From the NCBI GenBank assembly GCA_905221605.1, contig CAJNDS010002082.1, forward strand, positions 157,501 through 185,000: DNA of 27,500 nt. The letters run 5' to 3'. Each line of letters starts with the position of its first letter. Position 1 is the stretch's first letter. The notes below the pieces were generated by a model. That model did no database searches. It had not been told where the DNA came from and saw nothing but the letters and a program-made list of their open reading frames with translations. A program made the translations under genes and the position numbers. Source of the stretch: Symbiodinium natans. Its lineage: Eukaryota > Sar > Dinophyceae > Suessiales > Symbiodiniaceae. Shown here in pieces: positions 16,381 to 24,764 of this stretch.

Positions 16381-16440
16381 AACCCACCATAAGCCCTAAC
16401 AACTGAAAGCCTCGAGGGAGCCCCCGGCACCAGGACCCCA

Positions 16441-16475
16441 AGGGTTTAGGGTTTAGGGTTTAGGGTTTAGGGATT
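16441..16475 (+). repeat. Short G-strand telomeric array
   Basis: Five TTTAGGG units. Confidence 0.95.
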
Positions 16476-16978
16476 GGGCTGAGGTTCCTCGGTTAGGAAC
16501 CCCGAAGTGGCACTTTCTTATAGTTCCAGGGCCCTCATTGGCTGCAGTGTATCTAACGGTCATATGAAGCAGGGTATGTATTACTGTTCTTGGTGGGTGT
16601 ATACAAGGTTCCTTGTGAATGTTGGTGAGTGTATATACTTGGTGTCCTTTTGGGGGTACAAGGAATTTTAACCCTACGTCATATAACAAGAAGCCCAATT
16701 TAAGCGCCCATACTTGGGACCTTGGATCTAGGGTGCCTGTTGCAAAAAAAGGGGTTTAGGCTGCCTTACAGACGCCCGTAAGCAACAAGAATTAAAAACA
16801 CCAGAGTGTCTCTGTGTGTGTGTTGGTTATATTGATGTCAGTGATGGTTCTCGTTTAGACCCCGTGAAGCAACAAGAATGGCTGCATTCACACGTAGGGC
16901 TTCAGGGCTTGAAACAAGGAGCCTAGTCCCGAGGGGCGTTTTGGAGTTGAGGCTTTGAGTCTCAGGGCTTCGGGTTAT
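16476..16978. other. Anonymous stretch, no gene seen
   Basis: No convincing frame. A reverse-strand frame at 16698-16453 lacks coding character. A short direct repeat AAGCAACAAGAAT occurs at 16780 and 16866. Confidence 0.5.
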
Positions 16979-17074
16979 TTGGGGTTTAGGGTTTAGGGTT
17001 TAGGGTTTAGGGTTTAGGGTTTAGGGTTTAGGGTTTAGGATTTACGTTTTAGGGTTTAGGGTTTAGGGTTTAGG
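16979..17074 (+). repeat. Interstitial telomeric array (G strand)
   Basis: About 12 TTTAGGG units with one GATTTACGTTTTAGGG interruption. Confidence 0.96.
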
Positions 17075-17197
17075 GTAAAGAGCTTGCAGCGCTGCAGAGA
17101 TTACTCGAATTACGCAAAGAAAGGGCTGCCGTCCCCTTAAGGGATAAGAGCATAGCGACCGAGGCGCGAGCATTGAGGGAGCTTCATCCATCTTCAC

Positions 17198-17302
17198 CTG
17201 AACCCTAACCCTGTCCGGCCCCCAACACCCTAGAGCCTAAACCCTCAACCCAAAACCCAAAACCCTAAACCCTAAACCCTAAAACCTAAACCCTAAAACC
17301 CA
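17198..17302 (-). repeat. Degenerate C-strand telomeric tract
   Basis: CCCTAAA, CCCTCAA, CCCAAAA and CCTAAAA units. Confidence 0.88.
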
Positions 17303-17316
17303 AGACCTGGACTCAG

Positions 17317-17394
17317 GGCTGGTGGAAGGAGGAGTACTTCCTCACCCGCGACGCCGCGCACGCGCAGGCGCGGGGCCGCTCTTGGGGGCTTCAG
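17317..17394 (+). CDS. Exon-like fragment between C and G arrays
   Basis: An acceptor-like GACTCAG|G at 17316 is followed by GWWKEEYFLTRDAAHAQARG and then RSWGLQ, in strongly GC3-biased codons. The frame runs into TTCAGGG repeats at 17400. No recognised domain. Confidence 0.42.
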
Positions 17395-17399
17395 ACCTT

Positions 17400-17514
17400 C
17401 AGGGGGTTCAGGGTTCAGGGTTCAGGGTTTAGGGTTTCGGGGGCTCCTTTTTTTCTTCGTGCCGCGGCAGGGTTGGAGGGTTTAGGGTTGGAAGGTTTAG
17501 GGTTGAGGTTTTGG
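17400..17514 (+). repeat. Degenerate G-strand telomeric tract
   Basis: TTCAGGG units, then TTTAGGG and GGTTGGAGGG variants. Confidence 0.85.
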
Positions 17515-17724
17515 GGACTTCATGCGGTGGCTGGCTGCTAGATTTGCTTTCTCTGCACGCAGCCCAGCCCCGTAATGCTTCGGGCTTTTGTGTTTCAGTT
17601 GGCGGCATTCGGGTCTTAGAGGGCTGGGTTGCCTTGCCTGCCTTTTGCGAGCCCTTAACCCTGACAACTCTTGGGATGTTCCTTTGTAAACATGACATCC
17701 TCAATAGGGGTTATGGGTTATAGT

Positions 17725-17795
17725 ACCCCCCCCCCTATTATAATCCCGATAAAGGACTATTAGCATAAGGGGGAGCATCCCAACTGAGAACCGAA
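17725..17795 (-). repeat. Dispersed repeat family B copy with C-run
   Basis: AGTACCCCCCCCCCCTATTAT, ATCCCGATAAAGGACTATTA, then AAGGGGGAGCATCCCAAC. The reverse complement matches 2647-2690 and 7742-7805. Confidence 0.6.
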
Positions 17796-17830
17796 TCCCT
17801 AAACAGCAATCCTAACTAGAATGGCCCTTA

Positions 17831-17939
17831 AAAACCCTCTGAACAGTATTCCTGAATATGATCCTCTCAAACCCAACAAGGGAAAAAAGCCCTCTGAAAA
17901 GCATTCCTAAATATGACCCTTTTAAACCCAACAAGGGAA
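17831..17939 (+). repeat. 55-bp direct tandem duplication
   Basis: CCCTCTGAA, ATTCCT, AATATGA, AAACCCAACAAGGGAA occur twice (CCCTCT at 17835 and 17890), diverged by several substitutions. Confidence 0.88.
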
Positions 17940-17968
17940 CATGAAAATCTCCCAGGGGCCTGCCCAGC

Positions 17969-18086
17969 TACAGTCGACCCCAAAAAGTTGGAAACCTTTT
18001 TTAAGGACAAATAATGCTGAGTTGCCCTATACTTTACTCATAGGGATTAAGGCTATTGAGTTTCCAACTTTTTGGCTTCTACTGTA
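17969..18086. mobile_element. MITE with 25-bp inverted termini and TA flanks (Tc1/mariner-pogo-like)
   Basis: Left TACAGTCGACCCCAAAAAGT, then TGGAAAC, is complementary to right GTTTCCAACTTTTTGGCTTC, then TACTGTA, with mismatches only at three outer positions. TA dinucleotides flank CAGT...ACTG ends, the target and termini pattern of Tc1/mariner-pogo elements. 118 bp, no coding capacity. A truncated relative lies at 3894-3981. Confidence 0.75.
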
Positions 18087-18177
18087 AAGCCTGAACCGCA
18101 CCAGCCGAAGCTCCAAACACCCTGAGCCTGGCCCAAACCCTAAAGTCGTAACTCTACACCCCGAAGCGTAGCAGCCT

Positions 18178-18458
18178 AAACCCGAAACCCTAAACCCTAA
18201 ACCCTAAACCCGAAACCCTAAACCCGAAACCCTATACCCTATACCCTAAACCCTAAACCCTAAACCCCAAACCCCAAACCCTAAACCCTAAACCCTAAAC
18301 CCTAAACCCTAAACCCTAAACCCCAAACCCCAAACCCCAAACCCCAAACCCCAAACCCCAAACCCTAAGCCCTAAACCCAAAACCCTAAACCCTAACCCC
18401 TAAACCCTAACCCTAACCCTAACCCTAAACCCTAAACCCCAAACCCCAAACCCTAAGC
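18178..18458 (-). repeat. Very long mixed C-strand telomeric array
   Basis: About 40 units. Blocks of CCCTAAA, CCCGAAA, CCCTATA, CCCCAAA (six in a row at about 18322-18365) and CCCTAA follow one another, indicating local homogenisation of variants. Confidence 0.97.
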
Positions 18459-18573
18459 CTCGACCCTCACAGCCGGAAGCCCACACACTTTACTTTAAAG
18501 CTTTCACCAGAACAGCCTAAACTCCAAACACCAAACCCTGAACCCTAACAGGCGAAAACCTAAAAGCTCCCAG

Positions 18574-18585
18574 GCTCTGAAGATC
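18574..18585 (+). other. Duplicated exon start (short copy)
   Basis: CCCAG|GCTCTGAAGATC here is identical to the start of the exon-like island at 18789, then diverges (GTCTTTAAAGCC). Confidence 0.5.
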
Positions 18586-18659
18586 GTCTTTAAAGCCTTC
18601 TTCTATTTTTCAAAGTCCTCTTCTGCTAGGTTTGTTCAAAAACCCTGCTTCATTTTTGA

Positions 18660-18783
18660 AAGAACCCCTGGGCCCTAAGCCCTAACCCTTCTAAGCCCCA
18701 AACCCTAAACCCTAAATCCTAAACCCTAAACCCTACCTTTCCACTTCAAGCCCTACTAAGCCCTAAACCCTAAACCCTAAATC
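18660..18783 (-). repeat. C-strand telomeric runs
   Basis: CCCTAAA units at 18665-18735 and 18755-18783, separated by CTTTCCACTTCAAGCCC. A very similar CTTTCCACTTCA follows the long array at 21290. Confidence 0.92.
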
Positions 18784-18788
18784 CCCAG

Positions 18789-18845
18789 GCTCTGAAGATC
18801 AAGCTGCACGTCCGCTTCCGCGCGGTGCTGTGCTCGGCTGCGAAG
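18789..18845 (+). CDS. Exon-like fragment with GC donor
   Basis: ATCCCCAG|G acceptor, then ALKIKLHVRFRAVLCSAAK with almost all codons ending in G or C, then AAG|GCAATT, a GC-type donor as used in dinoflagellates. 57 bp. If unspliced, the frame closes at TAA about 30 bp later. No family recognised. Confidence 0.42.
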
Positions 18846-18892
18846 GCAATTCGAGCGAAGGCCGGGGGTTTGATCTAAAGTCTTTGCGGTAG

Positions 18893-18986
18893 GGGTTTAG
18901 GGTTTAGGGTTAGGGTCGTTAAGGGTTAAGGGTTAAGGGGGCTTTAGGGTTTAGGGTTTAGGGCTTAGGGTTTAGGGTTAGGGCTT
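18893..18986 (+). repeat. G-strand telomeric array with GGGTTAA variants
   Basis: TTTAGGG, TTAGGG, GGTTAAGGG and CTTAGGG units. Confidence 0.92.
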
Positions 18987-19087
18987 TTCAACCCTGAACC
19001 CTGAACCCTAAATAGGCTGGGGTCTGGGGCCTGTAGGGGCTCTCAGGAACTCTTGCAGCTCTAAGCCCAAGTTCTGGCTTACAGTAT

Positions 19088-19202
19088 GAGGGTTTCAGGG
19101 TTTAGAGTTTCGGGTTTAGGGTTTAGGGTGGGTTTAGGGTATAGGGTTTCGGGTTTAGGGTTTAGGGTGGGTTTAGGGTTTGGGGTTTCGGGTTTAGGGT
19201 TG
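19088..19202 (+). repeat. G-strand telomeric array with 39-bp higher-order repeat
   Basis: Block TTTCGGG-TTTAGGG-TTTAGGG-TGGG-TTTAGGG-TxTxGGG occurs twice and starts a third time, so variants are copied as a unit. Both-strand open frames through it are repeat artefacts. Confidence 0.94.
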
Positions 19203-19939
19203 TTCCTTCCAGTCCGCAGCAAAGCCCAGCCGAAGCTACTCGAAGGCTCATGGGCACAAGGGGGGTTAGAAGTAAGTATCATATGTGATGGCCCTAGTTC
19301 GTGGTAGTCAGGCTGATGAAAAAAGGTAGTCTGTTTGAGAAGCTTAGGCCTGAGTTATAGGCAGGGTTTTCCGCAAGGTAGCCTGTATAAGAAGTTTAGC
19401 TATGGCACTATATATGGCCCTACTGCAATTCCTTGGTGTTGGGACCAAGCTCCCGGTTCACCAAAGTAATAGCTCGGGAGTTCCGCGCAACTACCAGGCT
19501 GCCCAACCCCAAACCCGAAACCCTCCTTACACCCCCGGGCCGAAAGTCTTGACCCGCGGCACATGTGGGATATGTTGGATGGCATGCAGAAAGTGAAGAC
19601 TCGCGCGGAGTAGCGGAGTGCCGAGAAGTGGCGTTTTCACGACGCCCGCTAGCTAATACCCCGTTGTAAAAATAAAGTACTGTTGAAGTTCCGGAGGAGG
19701 CCCCCAAGCTCACTTGTGTCAGGAGTCTATGGGGAAGAGGGTGGGGCACAGGTGTAAGCTTCTAGATGTCGGTGGGTCGAACTATTGGCCAGTAGCCCCT
19801 CAACTTTGAACACTAAACCCAAAAATCCCTCCTTGTTGGCTTGAAGGAAGGCACTTCGTGGCTGTCGAAGCAGCTGGGCGTACAGTTCGTGAGGAGCTGT
19901 TGGGCGGGTTTGGAGTGGGGGAAGGTGCAGGGGAGCCAC
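19203..19939. other. Anonymous stretch, no gene accepted
   Basis: Several overlapping frames of 60-109 codons exist on both strands (for example the reverse frame 19749-19420) but none has a recognisable motif or consistent codon bias. GGGGGGTTAGAAGTAAGT at 19261 repeats sequence at 3140. Confidence 0.5.
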
Positions 19940-19981
19940 TTCTGTCTTGCAAGGGTTTAGTTCTGTCTTGCAAGGGTTTAG
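19940..19981 (+). repeat. 21-bp tandem duplication at a telomeric array edge
   Basis: TTCTGTCTTGCAAGGG plus TTTAG is present twice back to back, immediately before the G-strand array. Confidence 0.93.
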
Positions 19982-20021
19982 GGTTTAGGGTTCAGGGTTT
20001 AGGGTTTAGGGTTTAGGGTTC
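19975..20021 (+). repeat. Interstitial telomeric array (G strand)
   Basis: Six TTTAGGG units, one TTCAGGG. Confidence 0.95.
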
Positions 20022-20039
20022 TCAAGCACCTGACTAAAG

Positions 20040-20129
20040 AGGACCGCTGCTGCTGACCGTCTGTACCTCACCGAGCTGGACGTGCAGTTTATGCTTCTGC
20101 ACATGCCCCTTCGGCTCTTGTTCCAGTAG
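20040..20129 (+). CDS. Exon-like fragment
   Basis: The frame TAAADRLYLTELDVQFMLLH then MPLRLLFQ stops at TAG 20127-20129. Codons are largely GC3. An acceptor AAAGAG|G or CTAAAG|A lies at 20039-20042. No family recognised. Confidence 0.35.
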   Translation, partial: RTAAADRLYLTELDVQFMLLHMPLRLLFQ

Positions 20130-20642
20130 GATATGTTTCGGATGGGGTGTGTCTATCCGAAACCACTCGGATCATAAAGCTTCAGCCCTATCACCCCTGC
20201 CCGCCCCCCTGGTCGACAGCATCCGTCGCCTGGTTGCGAGTGCTCGGACAGAACCAAAGCCGTCGCATCTCAACCGTAATGTCTTGGGACTACCTTGGTC
20301 CATAGATACCTACTCTTTGGAGGGCTATGCTTTATAACAAACAAGGGACAATCAACCTACGCATCTGCGGGCTAGGACTAGTTAAAGGTCACTATCAAGT
20401 TTCCTAAGCCCTGAGCCCCAAAGCCATAAATCTCCATTGGTAGTAGAGTAGGTAACGTTTAACCTTTAACCTTTTATACAATGCCAAAGGTTAACCTTCA
20501 GTTCCCCCAGGGTAATTACTGGACAACTAGGCATTGTAGCTTGGAGAAAAAAGGTCTTTGCTTAAGATGTGTCGCGGGGTCTCTGACTCGGCGGGATTCC
20601 AACCCCAAGCCCGAATCCTCAAGCTTCAAAGAGGGTGTCGGG
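20130..20642. other. Anonymous stretch
   Basis: A 62-codon frame from 20149 is open but has no motif. A compact inverted repeat GGTTAAC and AACCTTTAACC lies near 20455-20492. No gene accepted. Confidence 0.45.
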
Positions 20643-20700
20643 CCTAGGGTTTAGGGTTTATGATTTCTGGTTTAGGGAGGTCTGAGTCCAAAACAAGGGA

Positions 20701-20789
20701 GGGGTGAGCCGGAAGCCTCCTCCAAGGTACCAGGTGACCTTCGCCACAGAGGACGCTTGCACACTGCTTGCACGGGATGGCTGGGCCCT
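20701..20789 (+). CDS. Exon-like fragment
   Basis: RKPPPRYQVTFATEDACTLL followed by ARDGWA is open and runs into a G-strand array. A possible internal acceptor CTCCAAG|G at 20725 would trim the start. No family recognised. Confidence 0.33.
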
Positions 20790-20844
20790 TAGGGCTTAGG
20801 GTTTAGGGTTTAGGGTTTAGGGTTTAGGGTTTAGGGTTTAGGGC
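20789..20844 (+). repeat. Interstitial telomeric array (G strand)
   Basis: Eight TTTAGGG units. Confidence 0.97.
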
Positions 20845-20974
20845 GAGTGCCTTTTATCATCCTTCGGAAGCCACATGCCCAAACCTAGCTTTCTCACGAG
20901 GGTTCGTGGGGTGTGGGTAAGTCGGGTTATGAGGTAGGCAACCATTCATTAGGACCTTGCTTTGGGCATATCCC

Positions 20975-21289
20975 CTGAACCCTCAACCCTTAACCCTTAA
21001 CCCCTAAACCCTAAACCCTAAATAAACCCTAAACCCTAAACCCTAAACCCTAAACCCTAAACCCTAAACCCTAAACCCTAAACCCTAAACCCTAAACCCT
21101 AAACCCTAAACCCTAAACCCTAAACCCTAAACCCTAAACCCTAAACCCTAAACCCTAAACCCTAAACCCTAAACCCTAAACCCTAAACCCTAAACCCTAA
21201 ACCCTAAACCCTAAACCCTAAACCCTAAACCCTAAACCCTAAACCCTAAACCCTAAACCCTGAACCCTAAACCCTAAACCCTAAACCCT
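20975..21289 (-). repeat. Longest interstitial telomeric array (C strand)
   Basis: About 33 uninterrupted CCCTAAA units from about 21025 to 21259, with variant edges (CCCTCAA, CCCTTAA on the left; one CCCTGAA on the right). The near-perfect interior implies recent addition or active homogenisation. Confidence 0.99.
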
Positions 21290-21304
21290 GCCTTTCCACT
21301 TCAC

Positions 21305-21388
21305 ATGAACCTGCACGTGCTCCAGGAGTCCGCATGGACGCGCAAGCGGAATGCCGACTTCCTGGCTTTGCAGCTCAAGGTGCAACAG
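21305..21388 (+). CDS. Exon-like fragment between the longest C array and a G array
   Basis: The frame MNLHVLQESAWTRKRNADF then LALQLKVQQ has coding-type codon use. Candidate acceptor CTCCAG|G at 21325 and donors CTCAAG|GTGCAA (21379) or CAACAG|GCAAGG (21388). It is centred in a 119-bp island with about 300 bp of CCCTAAA to the left and about 140 bp of TTTAGGG to the right. No family recognised. Confidence 0.42.
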
Positions 21389-21408
21389 GCAAGGCTCCGG
21401 GTTTTGTT

Positions 21409-21544
21409 AGGGTTTAGGGTTTAGGGTTTAGGGTTTAGGGTTTAGGGTTTAGGGTTTAGGGCTTCGGGCTTAGGGCTTAGGGCTTAGGGCTTAGGGTTTA
21501 GGGTTTAGGTTTAGGGTTTAGGGTTTAGGGTTTAGGGTTTGGGG
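21409..21544 (+). repeat. Interstitial telomeric array (G strand)
   Basis: About 19 units; TTTAGGG at both ends and CTTAGGG/CTTCGGG variants in the middle. Confidence 0.97.
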
Positions 21545-21608
21545 CTTGTTGAGCCGCCGATAGACCCCTGGCCTTCAACGCCTACAAACAGACCCCCGGC
21601 TCTAAACA

Positions 21609-21664
21609 TTCAGGGTTTAGGGTTTAGGGCTTAGGGTTTAGGGTTCAGGGTTTAGGGTTTAGGG
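21609..21664 (+). repeat. Interstitial telomeric array (G strand)
   Basis: Seven to eight TTTAGGG/CTTAGGG/TTCAGGG units. Confidence 0.95.
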
Positions 21665-22015
21665 CCCAAGCGTGCCAGCCTTGAGTAGCTGGAGTGGCCT
21701 CTTAAACTACTGGGAGGTCCGAAGTGGCGCCCAGGGTTTAGCAAAGCGGGTTTAGGGTTGATAGGGTTTAGGCTTTTTGCGGATCCGAAGCTCTAAGGGT
21801 AGTTTCATGGGCCTTTAATACGGTCCCTTACCTTGGATACGTGGTCCCCTTGTTAAGGGCCCGTACTGAGGGACCATGCAACTATCCTATCAGAAGCTTC
21901 AATGCCTAAACCCTGCCTTAGTGTTGTCGCTAGGCAATGCCGAGCGTTATCCTTGAGCTTCCTAGCAGGCTGGCGCCACTCCACAACCATCGCAGATTTA
22001 TGTTTAGAGCCCCTT

Positions 22016-22127
22016 CTTGAAGGTTCATGGGTAGGTATAGGTCGGGTTATAAGTAAGGTAGAGCCTATGTTAGAACCTTAAGGAAGGTACTTGTCGCCAT
22101 ACTTCTAGCTACCCATGAACCTCCAAG
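22016..22127. mobile_element. Palindromic miniature element, family A, best copy
   Basis: Left CTTGAAGGTTCATGGGTAG pairs with right CTACCCATGAACCTCCAAG (18 of 19). 112 bp with TATAAGTA-type interior and no coding capacity. Related full or partial copies: 3396-3549, 10010-10043, 13729-13889, 22388-22474, 25808-25930. Confidence 0.75.
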
Positions 22128-22244
22128 TTGGAGGGTACCTTTTATAGTAGAGACCGGCTCCATAAACGCCATGCCCCACACCCTCAGCGCAGAGAGGCAA
22201 TAACCACGGCCTACAGCGATTTCGTCTCCAAGCCTCTCGCAGTC

Positions 22245-22300
22245 GATGCCGGGGGGTGGAGGGGGTAGGGGGGGGAGGGGGGGGAGGGGGGAGTCAGGTT
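22245..22300 (+). repeat. G-rich homopurine tract
   Basis: Runs of 4-9 G separated by A or TA over about 50 bp, a potential G-quadruplex region. Confidence 0.9.
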
Positions 22301-22387
22301 TAGAGTGTAGGGTGGAGGGTTTAGGTGTTCAAGGAAATGGGTTAGGATTTTCGGGTTTCATGAGATTTTGGTGTCTAGGCTTTCGGG

Positions 22388-22474
22388 CATGATTAGTTTT
22401 GAGTAGGGTCATAAGTAAGGGAACTAACCTTCATTAAAGCGTTTGTAACCCTAACTACCATTGAACCTTCAAGT
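22388..22474. mobile_element. Family A element, left-degraded copy
   Basis: GATTAGTTTTGAGTAGGG, ATAAGTAAGG and the right end CTACCATTGAACCTTCAAGT match family A; the outer left terminus is lost. Confidence 0.55.
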
Positions 22475-22739
22475 CCGGTTTTTCGAGCCCCACGAAGGCC
22501 CTGGAGGCAGGGGGGTAGAGGACAGCCCTGTCTCCAGTTGTTCTGAAAAAAGCCGCCCGCCGAAGCCTCAACACCCAACTCTACTCTACGAGCCCCAAGC
22601 CCGAAAACCCGAATCCTAAACCCTAAAGCTCTGAAAGTCCCACCCGAGACTCCACACGCTCCACGCACCCCACCTTGCAGGCATCTTGCACCCCCGTAGC
22701 CCAGGCTGGACCAAACCCTAAACCCGTGAGGCTATCAGA
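22475..22739. other. Anonymous spacer
   Basis: A reverse frame of 91 codons (22668-22393) overlaps the family A copy and has no coding character. No gene accepted. Confidence 0.5.
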
Positions 22740-22862
22740 CTACTATTGGCTTAGGAACCCCCCCAAAGCTCAAGATAGCAACCCCTAGGTTGCCCTTATA
22801 AGGAAGAACATTTCTATGTTTTTTTTTTTCTTTGGGGGGGGGGTTCTGAAAGCAAATCGTAG
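22740..22862. mobile_element. Palindromic miniature element, family C copy 3
   Basis: Left CTACTATTGGCTTAGGAACC pairs imperfectly with right GGTTCTGAAAGCAAATCGTAG. The inner stem is CCCCCCCAAAG versus CTTTGGGGGGG. 123 bp, non-coding. Confidence 0.65.
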
Positions 22863-22947
22863 GAAACCCTGTGCCCTTAAGGGTTTAGGGTTTAGGGTTA
22901 AAGGTTTCGGGGCAAGCCCTAAGCCCCAGACCCTGCGGAGTGACTCC

Positions 22948-23053
22948 ACACCCTAAACCCTAAACCCTAAACCCTAAACCCTAAACCCTAAACCCTAAAC
23001 CCTAAACCCTAAACCCTAAACCCTAAACCCTAAACCCCTAAACCCTAAACCCT
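22948..23053 (-). repeat. Interstitial telomeric array (C strand)
   Basis: About 15 CCCTAAA units, one CCCCTAAA near the right end. Confidence 0.98.
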
Positions 23054-23103
23054 GGAGTCGGTTTTTGGTGGGGTGGACCCCCCCCCCCCCCCCACCCTCC
23101 TAG

Positions 23104-23190
23104 ACCCCGAGGCCCAGCGTTTGCCAGCGCTTCTGCGTTTTGCTGGGTCACATCCAGCCGCACACGTCCGTGCTGCTGCACGTCCGAGAA
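23104..23190 (+). CDS. Exon-like fragment after a poly-C tract
   Basis: A C-run and CACCCTCCTAG| (23079-23103) form a strong pyrimidine tract plus acceptor. The frame then reads TPRPSVCQRFCVLLGHIQPH followed by TSVLLHVRE, up to GAA|GTGGGG, a possible GT donor. Without splicing it ends at TGA 23203. The 151-bp island lies between C and G arrays. No family recognised. Confidence 0.38.
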
Positions 23191-23204
23191 GTGGGGGGCT
23201 GTTG

Positions 23205-23346
23205 AGGGTTTGGGGGGTTTGGGGTTTGGGGTTTAGGGGGTTTGGGGTTTAGGGTTTAGGGGGGGGGAGGCCTGCTGTAAAAAAACGGGGAGGGGGTTTA
23301 GGGTTTAGTGTGTCTAGCGTTCAAAAGGGTGTCTAGGGTTGAGGGT
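23205..23346 (+). repeat. G-strand telomeric-like tract with TTTGGGG variants
   Basis: TTTGGGG, TTTAGGG and GGTTTGGGGGG units, interrupted by a G9 run and unique sequence. Confidence 0.88.
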
Positions 23347-23837
23347 TTAGGGTTTGGGGTTCAGTGTTTCCAAGGGCACACGGAAGAGGTGCTTCAGATG
23401 TGCAGGCCCCCAAAGGGCTCGTGCTCCAACGGTATTTTCTAGAAAATTCGGTTAGCCCTGTGCTAGCAGACTAAAGCTCCTGTGGAGTCAGACTCTGGAT
23501 GTTCGGTGATTCTGCGCGGCTGTGCGCAGATCAACCTGTAGGGTGTGATCTTCATTGCGGGCCCGAGAATTAAGGGGCAACAGGAGGGACCCCTAGAAGG
23601 GACCCTTCAGCTTATTCCCTTATATAACCCCTACATACATACCCTATATATAGACCCTATATACCTAAGCAGCCCCTACAGAGGCCCCAAAGAAGCCCTA
23701 AGGTCCCTTATAGGGGTCCCCCTTCGAAGCCCTGGCCCTAATGAGTAGGTGGAGAAGGGCTTTGTAGCAAAGTGAACCTTCCGAAGCGTTACATCTGATG
23801 CTGGGGGAAGAATCGGTCTTGGGGCATTCAAGGCTGA
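23347..23837. other. Anonymous stretch
   Basis: CCCTATATATAGACCCTATATA near 23641-23665 is a short AT palindrome. No convincing gene. Confidence 0.5.
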
Positions 23838-23900
23838 ACCCTAAAAAGCCCCTAAACCCTAAACCCTGAACCCTTTATAACCCTTAACCCTAAACCCGAA
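23838..23900 (-). repeat. Degenerate C-strand telomeric run
   Basis: CCCTAAA, CCCTGAA, CCCTTAA and CCCGAAA units. Confidence 0.85.
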
Positions 23901-23921
23901 AGAAAGTTCCTAACCGGTTGG

Positions 23922-24299
23922 ATGTATGTGGTGACGGGCGCGCTTCAGTTGCCTGGGTGTCCAATTGTTAGGATCAATGTGGTTGTTGGGGTGATGCTTT
24001 GTCAGGTTTCACAAACCCTAGTCTGCCCCAAGCACGAGTTTCGCCCTAAGAGTGCAGCCGAGAGCCCTCTAGGTTCAGCTTTGGTTTCGGGGTTTTGGGT
24101 CCGCAGTTGTGGGCTTGTGGGGATTGAGGGCGGCAGACGTCGGCTTGCGAAAGCAGGTCGACGGTCAGGGGCATCTTTCCGCCTTCAAGTCAACCAGTTG
24201 TCCAAAGCAAGGATCCCTGCAGAGTGGTTCGTCCAGCTAGCGGGTGCTAAACAAAAGAAACCGAATACACTCCTCAAGGCCCTGGCGCCTCTGGAATAA
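23922..24299 (+). CDS. Hypothetical 125-codon open frame
   Basis: ATG at 23922, TAA at 24297. It is the longest repeat-free frame after the first gene. Basic C-terminal half (GGRRRLAKAGRRSG; AKQKKPNT). No signal peptide, membrane segment or known domain. It may be a chance frame: codon bias is weaker than in the exon-like islands. Confidence 0.22.
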   Translation: MYVVTGALQLPGCPIVRINVVVGVMLCQVSQTLVCPKHEFRPKSAAESPLGSALVSGFWVRSCGLVGIEGGRRRLAKAGRRSGASFRLQVNQLSKARIPAEWFVQLAGAKQKKPNTLLKALAPLE

Positions 24300-24587
24300 T
24301 GAGGCCATGCAAGCTCTGGGCCAATTGGGGGGGGGGGGCTGTTCTCAACTGTGGGCCTCCCAAAAAGAGGAGGGCAGGGAACAAAGTCGCTGTCGTCTAG
24401 ACAACAGCAGGAAGTCTGATTGTAAGTTGTTTCATTCCAGTCGCATATAAGAAGTTTGAGGGGTTGCGTCTATGCCAGAAACTGGAACCCCAAGCCACAA
24501 GCCCTGTTAAAGAACACCATCTACAGATGCATCTGCGTCGCAATGCAGACACATCCGCACCGTAAGCACTGCCCCAGCACAGTGTCC

Positions 24588-24664
24588 CCTAAACCCTAAA
24601 ACCCCAAACCCTAAACCCTAAACCCTAAACCCTAAACCCCAAACCCTAAACCCTAAACAACCCT
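24588..24664 (-). repeat. Interstitial telomeric array (C strand)
   Basis: Nine or ten units with CCCCAAA variants; its last unit reads CCCTAG, giving an acceptor-like edge. Confidence 0.96.
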
Positions 24665-24666
24665 AG

Positions 24667-24764
24667 GTCCTACTCCCTCGTGACGCGCTGCCTCCTCCGC
24701 GCCTGCGTGGTGGTGGCCAACATCTTCGGACGCGTCGCGCTCTCGGCGGCTGGGCGCAAAGAAG
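24667..24764 (+). CDS. Exon-like fragment with AG|G acceptor and GC donor
   Basis: CCCTAG|G at the end of the C array, then SYSLVTRCLLRACVVVANIF followed by GRVALSAAGRKE with almost uniformly G/C third positions, then AAAGAAG|GCCTCGG, a GC-type donor. 98 bp. The stretch LLRACVVVANIFG is hydrophobic. No family recognised. Among the best exon candidates in the window. Confidence 0.47.

Noticed and set aside
19420-19749. 109-codon reverse-strand frame
   Set aside because: Overlaps other frames on both strands, no motif, no consistent codon bias, and no splice-like edges.
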